From contig CAUAGV010000078.1 of the NCBI GenBank assembly GCA_958428675.1, positions 1 through 7,487 of the forward strand: a DNA stretch of 7,487 nt. Direction: 5' to 3'. The DNA comes from an uncultured Collinsella sp. (GTDB taxonomy: Bacteria > Actinomycetota > Coriobacteriia > Coriobacteriales > Coriobacteriaceae). This document shows positions 1-6,078 of this stretch, one piece after another. The position numbers were made by a program, and so were the translations under genes. The notes beneath the pieces were generated by a model. It did not search any database, was not told where the DNA came from, and saw only the letters and a program-made list of their open reading frames with translations. Position 1 is the stretch's first letter; every line of letters starts with the position of its first letter.

Positions 1-1103
1 ACAAAGCGGGCCACTGTGTTGCGTGCGCTGGCGCCCGAGAGGCACAGCAGGTGCTGGCTGCGAGCGGCGATGGCATCGCGGACGCGGGACAGTCGCTCGG
101 CATCGGTAGCCAGCACGTCGTCGGTCTCGTCCAGATACGAGCGGATCATGCCGATGCCGTCGTAGTACTGCGGGTAGCCGTCGTAAAAATCCGCCTCGGG
201 CGGCTCGATGCCGGCATCCAGGTAGAACTCGTCGCTCATCTGGAAAGTGTGGCGGCCAAATCGCTCGAAGGCACGGTCCTGGAAGGGCCGGATCATGGCA
301 ATGGTCTCGCGCGCCAGCTCGGGCTTGTCGCTGTAGGACCAGCTAAAACGGTTCTGATGCTTGGTAAAGCCGAGCGGCACGATGCCCAGACTTGTGATTT
401 GCTCATGTTCCTCGCAAAAGCGCAGGGTCTTTTCCAGCTCCTCGCCGTCGTTCATGCCGGGGCACAACACGATCTGTGCATGAATCTCGATGCCGGCGGC
501 CATGATGGCCTCGAGTACGTCCATGCCGCGTTGGGCGTTGCGGCCCATCATGCGGCGGCGGACGTCGGGGCTCACGGCATGGACCGACACGTTCATGGGG
601 CTCATATTTCGGTCGATGACGTTTTTCACGTCCTCGTCGGAGAGGTTCGTGAGCGTGACAAAGTTGCCCTGCAAAAAGCTCAGGCGATAGTCGTCGTCGC
701 GAATGTAGAGCGTGGAGCGGCCGCCCTTGGGCAGCATGGTCATAAAGCAGAACACGCAGGCGTTAACGCAGGTACGCATGCCGTCGAAGATGGGGCCATC
801 GAACTCCAGGCCCCAGTCCTCGCCGGGAAAGCGGTCGAGCTCGACGGGGGTGACGGTGCCGTCGTGCGGATCGAATACCTCCAGATCGACGGTGTCGTCG
901 TCGGCCTCCCAGAGCCACACGATCATATCGGTCAGCTGCTCGCCGTTGACCGTGAGCACGCGCATGCCCGGCTCGATACCCACATCCCACGCGGGCGATT
1001 CGGGACGCACGTTCTTTACGAGCGCGCCCTCACCCGGCTCGGGGTCGCGGCTGCGCCCGTAATCGGCCACCTCGGCGGCGTATGCGGGTACGGTCTGGTC
1101 CAT
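1..1103 (-). CDS. PDZ / radical SAM / DUF512 protein (C-terminus cut by window edge)
   Basis: The visible part is 367 codons, open to the left edge, so the C-terminus is missing. After about 25 leading residues comes a PDZ-like segment (about 26-90, with GIEPGMRVLTVNG at 42-54). A radical SAM CX3CX2C cluster follows at C112, C116 and C119, then LPKGGR (124-129) and DDDYRLSF (136-143), the signature of DUF512-family proteins. The rest continues into the DUF512 region. Radical SAM enzymes bind a 4Fe-4S cluster and cleave S-adenosylmethionine, but to my knowledge no reaction or substrate is established for this family. ATG 1103 lies 2 nt after the ispH stop, so translation is probably coupled. 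The nearest SD, AAGGAG at 1118-1123, is 14 nt away, which is unusually far. In related genomes der often follows this gene; that part lies outside the window. The family call is firm and the function is unknown. Confidence 0.93.
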   Translation of the reverse strand, partial: MDQTVPAYAAEVADYGRSRDPEPGEGALVKNVRPESPAWDVGIEPGMRVLTVNGEQLTDMIVWLWEADDDTVDLEVFDPHDGTVTPVELDRFPGEDWGLEFDGPIFDGMRTCVNACVFCFMTMLPKGGRSTLYIRDDDYRLSFLQGNFVTLTNLSDEDVKNVIDRNMSPMNVSVHAVSPDVRRRMMGRNAQRGMDVLEAIMAAGIEIHAQIVLCPGMNDGEELEKTLRFCEEHEQITSLGIVPLGFTKHQNRFSWSYSDKPELARETIAMIRPFQDRAFERFGRHTFQMSDEFYLDAGIEPPEADFYDGYPQYYDGIGMIRSYLDETDDVLATDAERLSRVRDAIAARSQHLLCLSGASARNTVARF

Positions 1104-1105
1104 GG

Positions 1106-1987
1106 TTAGCGGCAATGCTCCTTGATGCGCTCGACGGCGCGCTCGATGTGTTCTTGCGGGGTGGAGGCTCCGGCGGTGATGCCGATGTGGTGAGCGTCGG
1201 TAAACCACGCGGCTTGGAGCTCAGAAGCTTCCTCGATGTGATACGTGCGCTCGCAGGCGTCTGCGCAAATCTGCGCCAGGCGGCGGGTGTTGCCCGAGTT
1301 CTTGCCGCCCACGATGACCATGCAGTCGCAGCGGTTGGCAAGTGTAGCTGCTGCCTGTTGACGCTCACTCGTGGCGGCGCAGATGGTGTTGATCACGCGC
1401 AGCTCCTGCACGCGCGGGGTGATAGCAGCCACGACCTCGGCCAAGTTCTGCGCAGTCTGGGTGGTCTGCACAACCAAGCCCACTTTACCCTTGAGCGACA
1501 GCGCGTCCGCATCGGCAGCGCAGCTCACGACCTGCGCGTCATCGCCGGCGTGGCCCAGGATGCCCTCGACTTCGGGGTGGCCCGGCTCGCCCACGACGAT
1601 CACGCGGTAGCCCTCGCGCACCAGGCGCTCGGCCGCCACGTGGACCTTCTTCACGTAGGGGCAGGTGGCGTCGACGACGTTAAGGCCACGCTCGCGAGCG
1701 GCATCAATGACCTGCGGCACCACGCCGTGGGCGCGGATGATCACAGTGCCCGACGTGGCGTCGTCCAAGGTGTCGGCCAGACCGACGCCTGCCTCGGCGA
1801 GCTCGCGTACCACGATCGGGTTATGGATGAGCGGACCCAAGGTATGGACCTGAGTGCACTCCCCTGCCTGCGGCGCAGCGGCCAGCGCCATATCGAGCGC
1901 GCGCTGTACGCCGTAGCATGTGCCGGCATGCGCGGCAATCTCAATGGTGGGGATGACCTCCTCAGCGGCGGCCGCGGCGGTATTCAT
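1106..1987 (-). CDS. ispH: 4-hydroxy-3-methylbut-2-enyl diphosphate reductase (IspH/LytB)
   Basis: IspH reduces HMBPP to isopentenyl and dimethylallyl diphosphate, the last step of the MEP isoprenoid pathway, using a cytosolic iron-sulfur cluster. At 293 aa it is normal for the family. The three cluster cysteines are C24 (in HAGTCYGVQRA), C109 (VDATCP) and C203 (NTICAAT). The substrate-pocket residues are also present: H55 (LIHN), H87 (RAHGV), H137 and E139 (GHPEVEG), T175-T176, S231-N233 and S275 (TAGAS). I chose ATG 1987 because GGGAGAG at 1994-2000 sits 6 nt upstream. In-frame ATGs at 2002 and 2032 have weaker sites, and 2032 would run back into plsC. The gene lies 17 nt after plsC and 2 nt before the DUF512 gene. 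Function is near certain; the start is probable. Confidence 0.96.
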   Translation of the reverse strand: MNTAAAAAEEVIPTIEIAAHAGTCYGVQRALDMALAAAPQAGECTQVHTLGPLIHNPIVVRELAEAGVGLADTLDDATSGTVIIRAHGVVPQVIDAARERGLNVVDATCPYVKKVHVAAERLVREGYRVIVVGEPGHPEVEGILGHAGDDAQVVSCAADADALSLKGKVGLVVQTTQTAQNLAEVVAAITPRVQELRVINTICAATSERQQAAATLANRCDCMVIVGGKNSGNTRRLAQICADACERTYHIEEASELQAAWFTDAHHIGITAGASTPQEHIERAVERIKEHCR

Positions 1988-1993
1988 GACGTT

Positions 1994-2000
1994 CTCTCCC
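1994..2000 (-). promoter_or_regulatory. Ribosome binding site of ispH
   Basis: GGGAGAG lies 6 nt upstream of ATG 1987, inside the plsC-ispH gap. It favours this ATG over the in-frame ATGs 15 and 45 nt further upstream. Confidence 0.6.
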
Positions 2001-2004
2001 ATGG

Positions 2005-2733
2005 CTAGAACCTGCCCGGATGCTCGGCGCACAGCTCGTCGCGCATGGCGTATACGCGGCTCATGGCCTCGGACTCAAACCAGGCCAAGCGCTCCGTACG
2101 CTTAAGCCCGGCCGGCGCGTCCGAAAGCGAGACGGCCTTGCCGGCACGAATCCAGCACTTCTTGGGACGCATGAGCTTTTTGCCCGCGGGCGTGATGTCG
2201 GACCAGCCACAGATGGCAAGTGGGTTGACGGGCGCCTTGCCCATCTGAGCGATGAGCGCAAAGCCGCCGTGGACTTCGGGCTTGATCTCGTGCGAGCGGA
2301 TGCGCGTACCCTCGGGGAAGATCAGGACGTCCTCACCGCGCTGCAGCGCATGCTGGGCGGCACGCAGGCACTTCATGTCAGCGGTGCCGCGCTCGACGGG
2401 AATGCCGCCCACGCGGCTAAAGGCCCAGCGCACGATCTTGCTCTTCGCAAACTCGGACTTAAAGATGGGACGGATACGGCGGCCCCCAAAGAACAGCGCC
2501 GTCTCCACGGCCAAGAGCTCGGCCATCGAGGTGTGGTTGCAGATGACCACGCTGCCGCGGCTTTCCTGGCGCTCAAACAGCAGGTCAGCGTCCTCTACCT
2601 TCCAACGCCACATGAGCTTGGAGAAGGCCCAAAGGATAGCCATGACTACGACGACGGTGCCGCGGATGAGCGCCGGAAACTCGTCATAGGGGGCGTTGTA
2701 ATAGTCCTCGGGCGTCTGCTTAAACAGGCGCAT
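2005..2733 (-). CDS. plsC: 1-acyl-sn-glycerol-3-phosphate acyltransferase family protein (PlsC-like)
   Basis: This is a 242-aa member of the PlsC/AGPAT acyltransferase family, which transfers a fatty acyl group to lysophosphatidic acid to make phosphatidic acid at the inner face of the membrane. A hydrophobic segment at about 22-41 is a likely membrane anchor. Motif I is NHTSMAE at 66-72. The family's HX4D dyad is here H67-X4-E72, a Glu in place of the catalytic Asp. Motif II (FKSEFAK at 91-97, then GGIPVERG at 109-116) and motif III (FPEGTR at 139-144) are intact. The start ATG 2733 has a near-perfect SD, AAAGGAGGT, whose last base is the first base of the cmk TAG stop. It sits between cmk and ispH, a common linkage. 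The family call is firm. Given the motif change, the exact acyl acceptor and whether activity is normal remain open. Confidence 0.9.
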   Translation of the reverse strand: MRLFKQTPEDYYNAPYDEFPALIRGTVVVVMAILWAFSKLMWRWKVEDADLLFERQESRGSVVICNHTSMAELLAVETALFFGGRRIRPIFKSEFAKSKIVRWAFSRVGGIPVERGTADMKCLRAAQHALQRGEDVLIFPEGTRIRSHEIKPEVHGGFALIAQMGKAPVNPLAICGWSDITPAGKKLMRPKKCWIRAGKAVSLSDAPAGLKRTERLAWFESEAMSRVYAMRDELCAEHPGRF

Positions 2734-2736
2734 GGG

Positions 2737-3423
2737 CTACCTCCTTTGGTTGATGAGGCCCTCGATAATGCAGACGACCTCGTCGATGGTATGGGCGGTG
2801 GAGTCGACGTGCACGGCGTCCTCGGCGGGGACGAGCGGGGCGACCTCGCGGCTGCTGTCAAGCTTGTCGCGCTGCTTAAGGGCGTCGAGAGTCTCGTCGA
2901 CCTCGGCCTCGAGCTGCTCGGCAGTAAGCGGCTGGGCGTCGTTTTGGTGACGCTGCAGCACGCGGCGGCGGGCGCGCTCGCGCGGGTCGGCGGTCAGGAA
3001 GACCTTGACCTGCGCGTTAGGGAACACGACGGTTCCGATGTCGCGACCCTCGGCCACGATATTGCGGTCCTCGGCGGCACGGCGCTGATGGATGAGCATG
3101 GCGGCGCGCACGCCCGGATAGGCCGAGACCTTGGACACGTTGGCGTCGACCTGGGGGGTGCGGATGGCGGCCGAAGCGTCCTGGCCGTCAATGGTCAGGC
3201 GCGTGTCCTCGCCGGTGCCGTTGGTAAAGCGGATCTCGATCTGCTCGGCGAGGGCGTCGATGGCCGCCTCGTCGTCCAGATCGATGCCGCGGTCGAGCGC
3301 GGCGAAGGTGACGGCGCGATACATGGCGCCCGTGTCGAGCTTGTTAAAGCCCAGCTGGCGGGCGATCTCCTTGGCGATGGTGGATTTGCCGGAACCGGCG
3401 GGGCCGTCGATGGCGACGATCAT
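2737..3423 (-). CDS. cmk: Cytidylate (CMP/dCMP) kinase
   Basis: Cmk transfers the gamma phosphate of ATP to CMP or dCMP in the cytosol, feeding CTP/dCTP and CDP-lipid synthesis. At 228 aa it has the usual bacterial length. The P-loop is GPAGSGKS at residues 7-14. The CMP-binding elements are DTGAMYRA (30-37) and EGRDIGTVVFP (125-135). LTADPRERARRR (143-154) leads into the lid, and RDKLDSSREVAPL (185-197) is the C-terminal family signature. The start ATG 3423 has AAAGGAAG 6 nt upstream (3430-3437). It follows rluB after a 66-nt gap and is coupled to plsC downstream through the stop/SD overlap. Nothing is missing. Confidence 0.97.
   Translation of the reverse strand: MIVAIDGPAGSGKSTIAKEIARQLGFNKLDTGAMYRAVTFAALDRGIDLDDEAAIDALAEQIEIRFTNGTGEDTRLTIDGQDASAAIRTPQVDANVSKVSAYPGVRAAMLIHQRRAAEDRNIVAEGRDIGTVVFPNAQVKVFLTADPRERARRRVLQRHQNDAQPLTAEQLEAEVDETLDALKQRDKLDSSREVAPLVPAEDAVHVDSTAHTIDEVVCIIEGLINQRR
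2739..2747 (-). promoter_or_regulatory. Ribosome binding site of plsC, overlapping the cmk stop
   Basis: AAAGGAGGT lies 5 nt before ATG 2733. It is formed by the last two Arg codons of cmk (AGG AGG) and the first base of the cmk TAG stop, so the ribosome terminating on cmk covers the plsC start site. Confidence 0.8.
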
Positions 3424-3489
3424 GCAATGCTTCCTTTCGATGGTTGACGTGCTGGTATGGTTCGCGGGCGCTGGGGCGCGGCGGGTTGC

Positions 3490-4455
3490 CTAGCCCGTGT
3501 AGCGCTCGCGGTAGGTGTTGCGCTTGGGTGCGGAGCCGTGGCTGCCGTGGTGACGTGTGCGGCTGGCGGGCGTGTCTTGGGGCTTGCCACCGTTGCGCTT
3601 GGCGCTCGCCTGCTTGGGCGGGATGCCGCCGGCCTTGAGGATCTGCACCTCGCGGTCGGTGAGCTCGCGCCACGAGCCCTTGGCCACGTTCTTGAGCTCA
3701 AGGCCGGCAAAGTTGCAGCGATGCAGGCGGATTACCGGATGGTGAATCTTGCTCAGCATGCGCTTGACCTGGTTTTTGCGCCCCTCGCGGATGATAACCT
3801 CCACGGCGGTGGTACCGGGCTTTACGCCTTGCGGAGCCACGGCCTCTGCCTCGCGCGCGTTGATGACGCGGCAGATCGCCGGCTGGCACAGGCCGTCGTC
3901 GAGTTCGATGCCACGGCGGAGTGGTTCTAAGTCGCGATCGGTCAGGTAGCCGTCCACGAGCGCCTGGTAGGTCTTATAGACATGCTTGCTGGGGTGCAGC
4001 AGATCCTGCGACAGGTCGCCGTCGGTGGTAAAGAGCAATAGGCCCGTGGTGTCGCGGTCCAGGCGGCCCACCGGGAAGAGCCCCGGAAAGCGGTCACGCG
4101 GGACCAGCTCGGCCACGCAAGGGCGCTCCTGCGGGTCGCTCATGGTGGTGAGGTAGCCGGTCGGCTTGTAGAGCATCAGGTACACGGCGCCCTGGTTGAG
4201 CTTGACGGGCGTGCCGTCGACCTCGATATGGTCGCGGTCGACGTCGACCTTGGTGCCCAGCTCGGTCGCGACCTCGCCGTTAACAGTCACGCGGCCGGCG
4301 GTCATCAGGTCCTCCGAGCCACGGCGGCTCGCCACGCCCGCGCGCGCCAAAAAGCGCTGCAGGCGCATGGTATGCGGATAGACGGGCTGGGCGTCGGTCG
4401 TGGGTACTGCGTTGCCCATGGCGCGCGTCTCCCCTACTTCGTTAGTCCTCGTCAT
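3490..4455 (-). CDS. rluB: 23S rRNA pseudouridine synthase, RluB/RsuA family
   Basis: RluB-type enzymes isomerise a uridine in 23S rRNA to pseudouridine. With the chosen start the protein is 321 aa. An S4 RNA-binding domain begins at MRLQRFLARAGVASRR (30-45). The RsuA-family catalytic domain follows, with YKPTGYLTT (96-104), the GRLDRDTTG catalytic loop (130-138, catalytic Asp133) and EGRKNQVKRM (224-233). Residues 274-321 form a basic, Gly/Ser/His-containing tail that looks disordered. Start choice: ATG 4455 has GGAGG 6 nt upstream and overlaps scpB by 14 nt. ATG 4419 (309 aa, GGGGAG 9 nt upstream) is a real alternative, and family similarity begins only at residue 30. The RsuA/RluB/RluE/RluF subfamily cannot be fixed by eye; the scpAB-linked gene is usually called rluB. 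Confidence 0.93.
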   Translation of the reverse strand: MTRTNEVGETRAMGNAVPTTDAQPVYPHTMRLQRFLARAGVASRRGSEDLMTAGRVTVNGEVATELGTKVDVDRDHIEVDGTPVKLNQGAVYLMLYKPTGYLTTMSDPQERPCVAELVPRDRFPGLFPVGRLDRDTTGLLLFTTDGDLSQDLLHPSKHVYKTYQALVDGYLTDRDLEPLRRGIELDDGLCQPAICRVINAREAEAVAPQGVKPGTTAVEVIIREGRKNQVKRMLSKIHHPVIRLHRCNFAGLELKNVAKGSWRELTDREVQILKAGGIPPKQASAKRNGGKPQDTPASRTRHHGSHGSAPKRNTYRERYTG

Positions 4456-5170
4456 GCAAATCCTCCGAGGTCTCGTCGACGACCAGGGTCTCCAAGTTCT
4501 CGACTGCCTCAATATCTTCAACATCGGTATCGAGCAGTTCGCGCTCTTCATCCAGGTCATCGGCCTGCTCCTCGAGCGTGGACTGAATGCTGCGGCCGCT
4601 CAGGCGCTCGCGGATAAACTGGCGCGACTGCTCGTCAGGGGCAAACTGCTCCAGGTCGGGCAGGTCGCGGGTGGAGCGCAGACCGAACTTTTCCAAGAAG
4701 GCGTTGGTCGTGCCGTAGATGATGGCCTGACCGCGCTGGGGGTCGCGGCCGAGCTCGCGCACTAGGCCCTTGTCAACGAGCGACGCGATGACGCCGTCGG
4801 AATTGACGCCGCGGATGCCCTTGACCACCTCGCGCGTGACGGGCTGGTGGTATGCGATGACGGCCAGAGTTTCGAGCGCCGCCTGCGACAGCTTTTGCGT
4901 GTCCCAGCTCAGCACGTAGGCCTCGACCACGTCGTGGTAGGCGGGATGCGTAAACAGGCGCCAGCCGCCGGCAACCTCGCGCAACTGAAAGCCGCGGTTG
5001 GCCTCCTCGTACTCAACCTTGAGCTCGGCGAGCAGCGATGCGCACTCGCCCGGGGCGATATCCAGCGCACCTGCCAGCGCGGGCGCGCTCACCGGCTCGC
5101 TCGACACCAGCAGCAGCGCCTCGAGGGCGCCTTTGAGGCTGTTTGCCTCCAGCGTTGAAAGGGTTGACAT
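4442..5170 (-). CDS. scpB: Segregation and condensation protein B
   Basis: ScpB dimerises through winged-helix domains and binds ScpA in the Smc-ScpAB condensin complex, which organises and segregates the chromosome. The N-terminal signature is ALEALLLVSSEPVS (15-28). The second winged helix is recognised from LSQAALETLAVIAYHQPVTR (94-113), IRGVNSDGVIASLVDKGLV (119-137) and TNAFLEKFGL (155-164). The protein is 242 aa, longer than the roughly 190-200 aa of many homologues, because residues 199-242 form a strongly acidic tail (22 Asp/Glu against one Arg and one His). ATG 5170 has AGGAG 8 nt upstream, overlapping the scpA stop. The scpB 3' end overlaps rluB. Identification is firm. Confidence 0.96.
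   Translation of the reverse strand: MSTLSTLEANSLKGALEALLLVSSEPVSAPALAGALDIAPGECASLLAELKVEYEEANRGFQLREVAGGWRLFTHPAYHDVVEAYVLSWDTQKLSQAALETLAVIAYHQPVTREVVKGIRGVNSDGVIASLVDKGLVRELGRDPQRGQAIIYGTTNAFLEKFGLRSTRDLPDLEQFAPDEQSRQFIRERLSGRSIQSTLEEQADDLDEERELLDTDVEDIEAVENLETLVVDETSEDLHDED
4462..4466 (-). promoter_or_regulatory. Ribosome binding site supporting the rluB start at 4455
   Basis: GGAGG lies 6 nt upstream of ATG 4455, inside the last codons of scpB. It supports a 14-nt overlap of rluB with scpB. A second candidate, GGGGAG, serves the alternative ATG 4419. Confidence 0.5.
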
Positions 5171-5178
5171 GTTTGCGG

Positions 5179-5184
5179 CTCCTA
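5179..5184 (-). promoter_or_regulatory. scpA stop codon merged with scpB ribosome binding site
   Basis: TAGGAG holds both the scpA stop (TAG, 5184-5182) and the scpB SD core (AGGAG, 5183-5179). It lies 8 nt before ATG 5170, which suggests translational coupling of the two partner proteins. Confidence 0.7.
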
Positions 5185-5994
5185 TTCGGTGAGCTCGGGG
5201 CCCGCGCCGGGCACGTATGCCTCGGCGCCCTCGACTCGGTTGATGCAGATGGTTCCGAAGATCTCGTCCTGGCTCAGCGTGAGCGAGCCGCGTTTGGCGA
5301 GCTCGAGCATGGCCAAGAAGGTGACGACGAGCTGCTCGGTGGTGGCGTCGCCGTCCAACAGCTCGCGGAAGGTGCAGGTTTGGTGCGCCATGGTAAAGCG
5401 GTCGACTGAGGCCACGGTCAGGTCGAGCGGAACGCGATGCGGCGCCACGTGCTCGGCCTCCAGTAAGAAGGTCTGGCGCTTGCCGTCCAGGTCGGCGCAG
5501 ATGACGGCCAGGCCGCGCAGGGTGATGCCAGCCAGGTAGTCGGGCATAAGGCCCAAAAACTCGGGGTCAGGTCCGGCAACGCGCGGGTGCATGCGGCTTT
5601 CGGCCTGCATACGCGCGCCAAGGGCCGCAGCCGCGCCCTTAAACTGCTTGTAGGCGATCAGGCGCTGAATCAGGACCTCGCGCAGGGCGTCGCCGTCGAG
5701 CGTGCTGAGCTCCTCGAGGTCTTCGTCGAACTCGCCATCGTCGTCATTGACTTTGCTCGGGGCCTCCTGCGGCACCAGAGAGGCGGCCTTGATGTCCAAA
5801 AGGGTTGCCGCGACCAGCAAAAAGTCGCTCGCCACGTCCAGGTCCAGCGCCTCGATGCGCTCGGCCTCGGCAAGGTACTGCTCGGCCACCTCGCTGATGG
5901 AGATAGCGCCGATATCTACTTTTTGGCGGGTTACCAGCTGCAGCAGCAGGTCGAACGGTCCGCTGTAGACCTGCGTCGACACGCGATACGACAT
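5182..5994 (-). CDS. scpA: Segregation and condensation protein A (kleisin)
   Basis: ScpA is the kleisin that bridges the Smc heads and recruits ScpB. At 270 aa it has normal length. The N-terminal Smc-neck-binding part holds YSGPFDLLLQLV (10-21) and ISISEVAEQYL (31-41), followed by SDFLLVAATLLDIKA (56-70). An acidic linker (about 83-102, rich in Asp/Glu) precedes the helix that binds ScpB. The C-terminal winged helix that contacts the Smc head is seen in TFLAMLELAKRGSLTLSQDE (225-244) and FGTICI (246-251). ATG 5994 has a perfect SD, AAAAGGAGGT, at 6000-6009. It is the first gene after the largest gap in the window, so it may head a sub-operon. Identification is firm. Confidence 0.96.
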   Translation of the reverse strand: MSYRVSTQVYSGPFDLLLQLVTRQKVDIGAISISEVAEQYLAEAERIEALDLDVASDFLLVAATLLDIKAASLVPQEAPSKVNDDDGEFDEDLEELSTLDGDALREVLIQRLIAYKQFKGAAAALGARMQAESRMHPRVAGPDPEFLGLMPDYLAGITLRGLAVICADLDGKRQTFLLEAEHVAPHRVPLDLTVASVDRFTMAHQTCTFRELLDGDATTEQLVVTFLAMLELAKRGSLTLSQDEIFGTICINRVEGAEAYVPGAGPELTE

Positions 5995-6078
5995 CTTCGA
6001 CCTCCTTTTACGGCGCCTTCGCGGCGCGGTTTGGGTGCATATTACGACCGTTTTGCACGGTCGACCTGTAAGTTTACC
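5995..6078 (-). promoter_or_regulatory. Intergenic region upstream of scpA with two small inverted repeats
   Basis: This 84-nt gap is the longest in the window. It holds a 6-bp inverted repeat, CGACCG and CGGTCG (6045-6050 and 6058-6063, 7-nt loop). A second, 5-bp repeat pairs GCGCC with GGCGC around GCGAA on the minus strand (within 6011-6030). After the first repeat comes TAATAT on the minus strand, similar to a -10 box, but no good -35 sits at the right distance. Neither hairpin has a U-tract, so neither reads as a standard terminator. A promoter or mRNA leader structure for scpA is possible but weakly supported. Confidence 0.3.
6000..6009 (-). promoter_or_regulatory. Ribosome binding site of scpA
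   Basis: AAAAGGAGGT lies 5 nt before ATG 5994 and is fully complementary to the 16S rRNA 3' end core. It fixes the scpA start. Confidence 0.8.

Noticed and set aside
51..2008. Two long plus-strand frames (51-1109 and 1082-2008) opposite DUF512 and ispH
   Set aside because: They are Ala/Gly/His/Val-rich shadow translations with no motifs; the minus strand carries full catalytic signatures in the same place.
1988..2032. Longer ispH starting at ATG 2032 or ATG 2002
   Set aside because: ATG 2032 lies inside plsC and adds residues with no family similarity; ATG 2002 has only a weak GGCAGG site; ATG 1987 has GGGAGAG at good spacing.
2020..3447. A 475-codon open frame on the plus strand across plsC and cmk
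   Set aside because: It is exactly antisense to two well-recognised genes, has no recognisable domain, and long antisense frames are expected in GC-rich codon-biased genes.
3424..3489. rluB-cmk gap as a terminator or promoter
   Set aside because: It is GC-rich but has no clear hairpin with a U-tract and no recognisable -35/-10 pair; only the cmk SD is supported.
4456..4560. rluB start at ATG 4560, deep inside scpB
   Set aside because: It would overlap scpB by over 100 nt and adds sequence unlike any pseudouridine synthase; ATG 4455 and ATG 4419 both have better SD sites.
6045..6063. Inverted repeat as a Rho-independent terminator for the M50 gene
   Set aside because: The stem is only 6 bp and is followed by TAATAT rather than a T-run on the transcribed strand, so the standard terminator criteria are not met.
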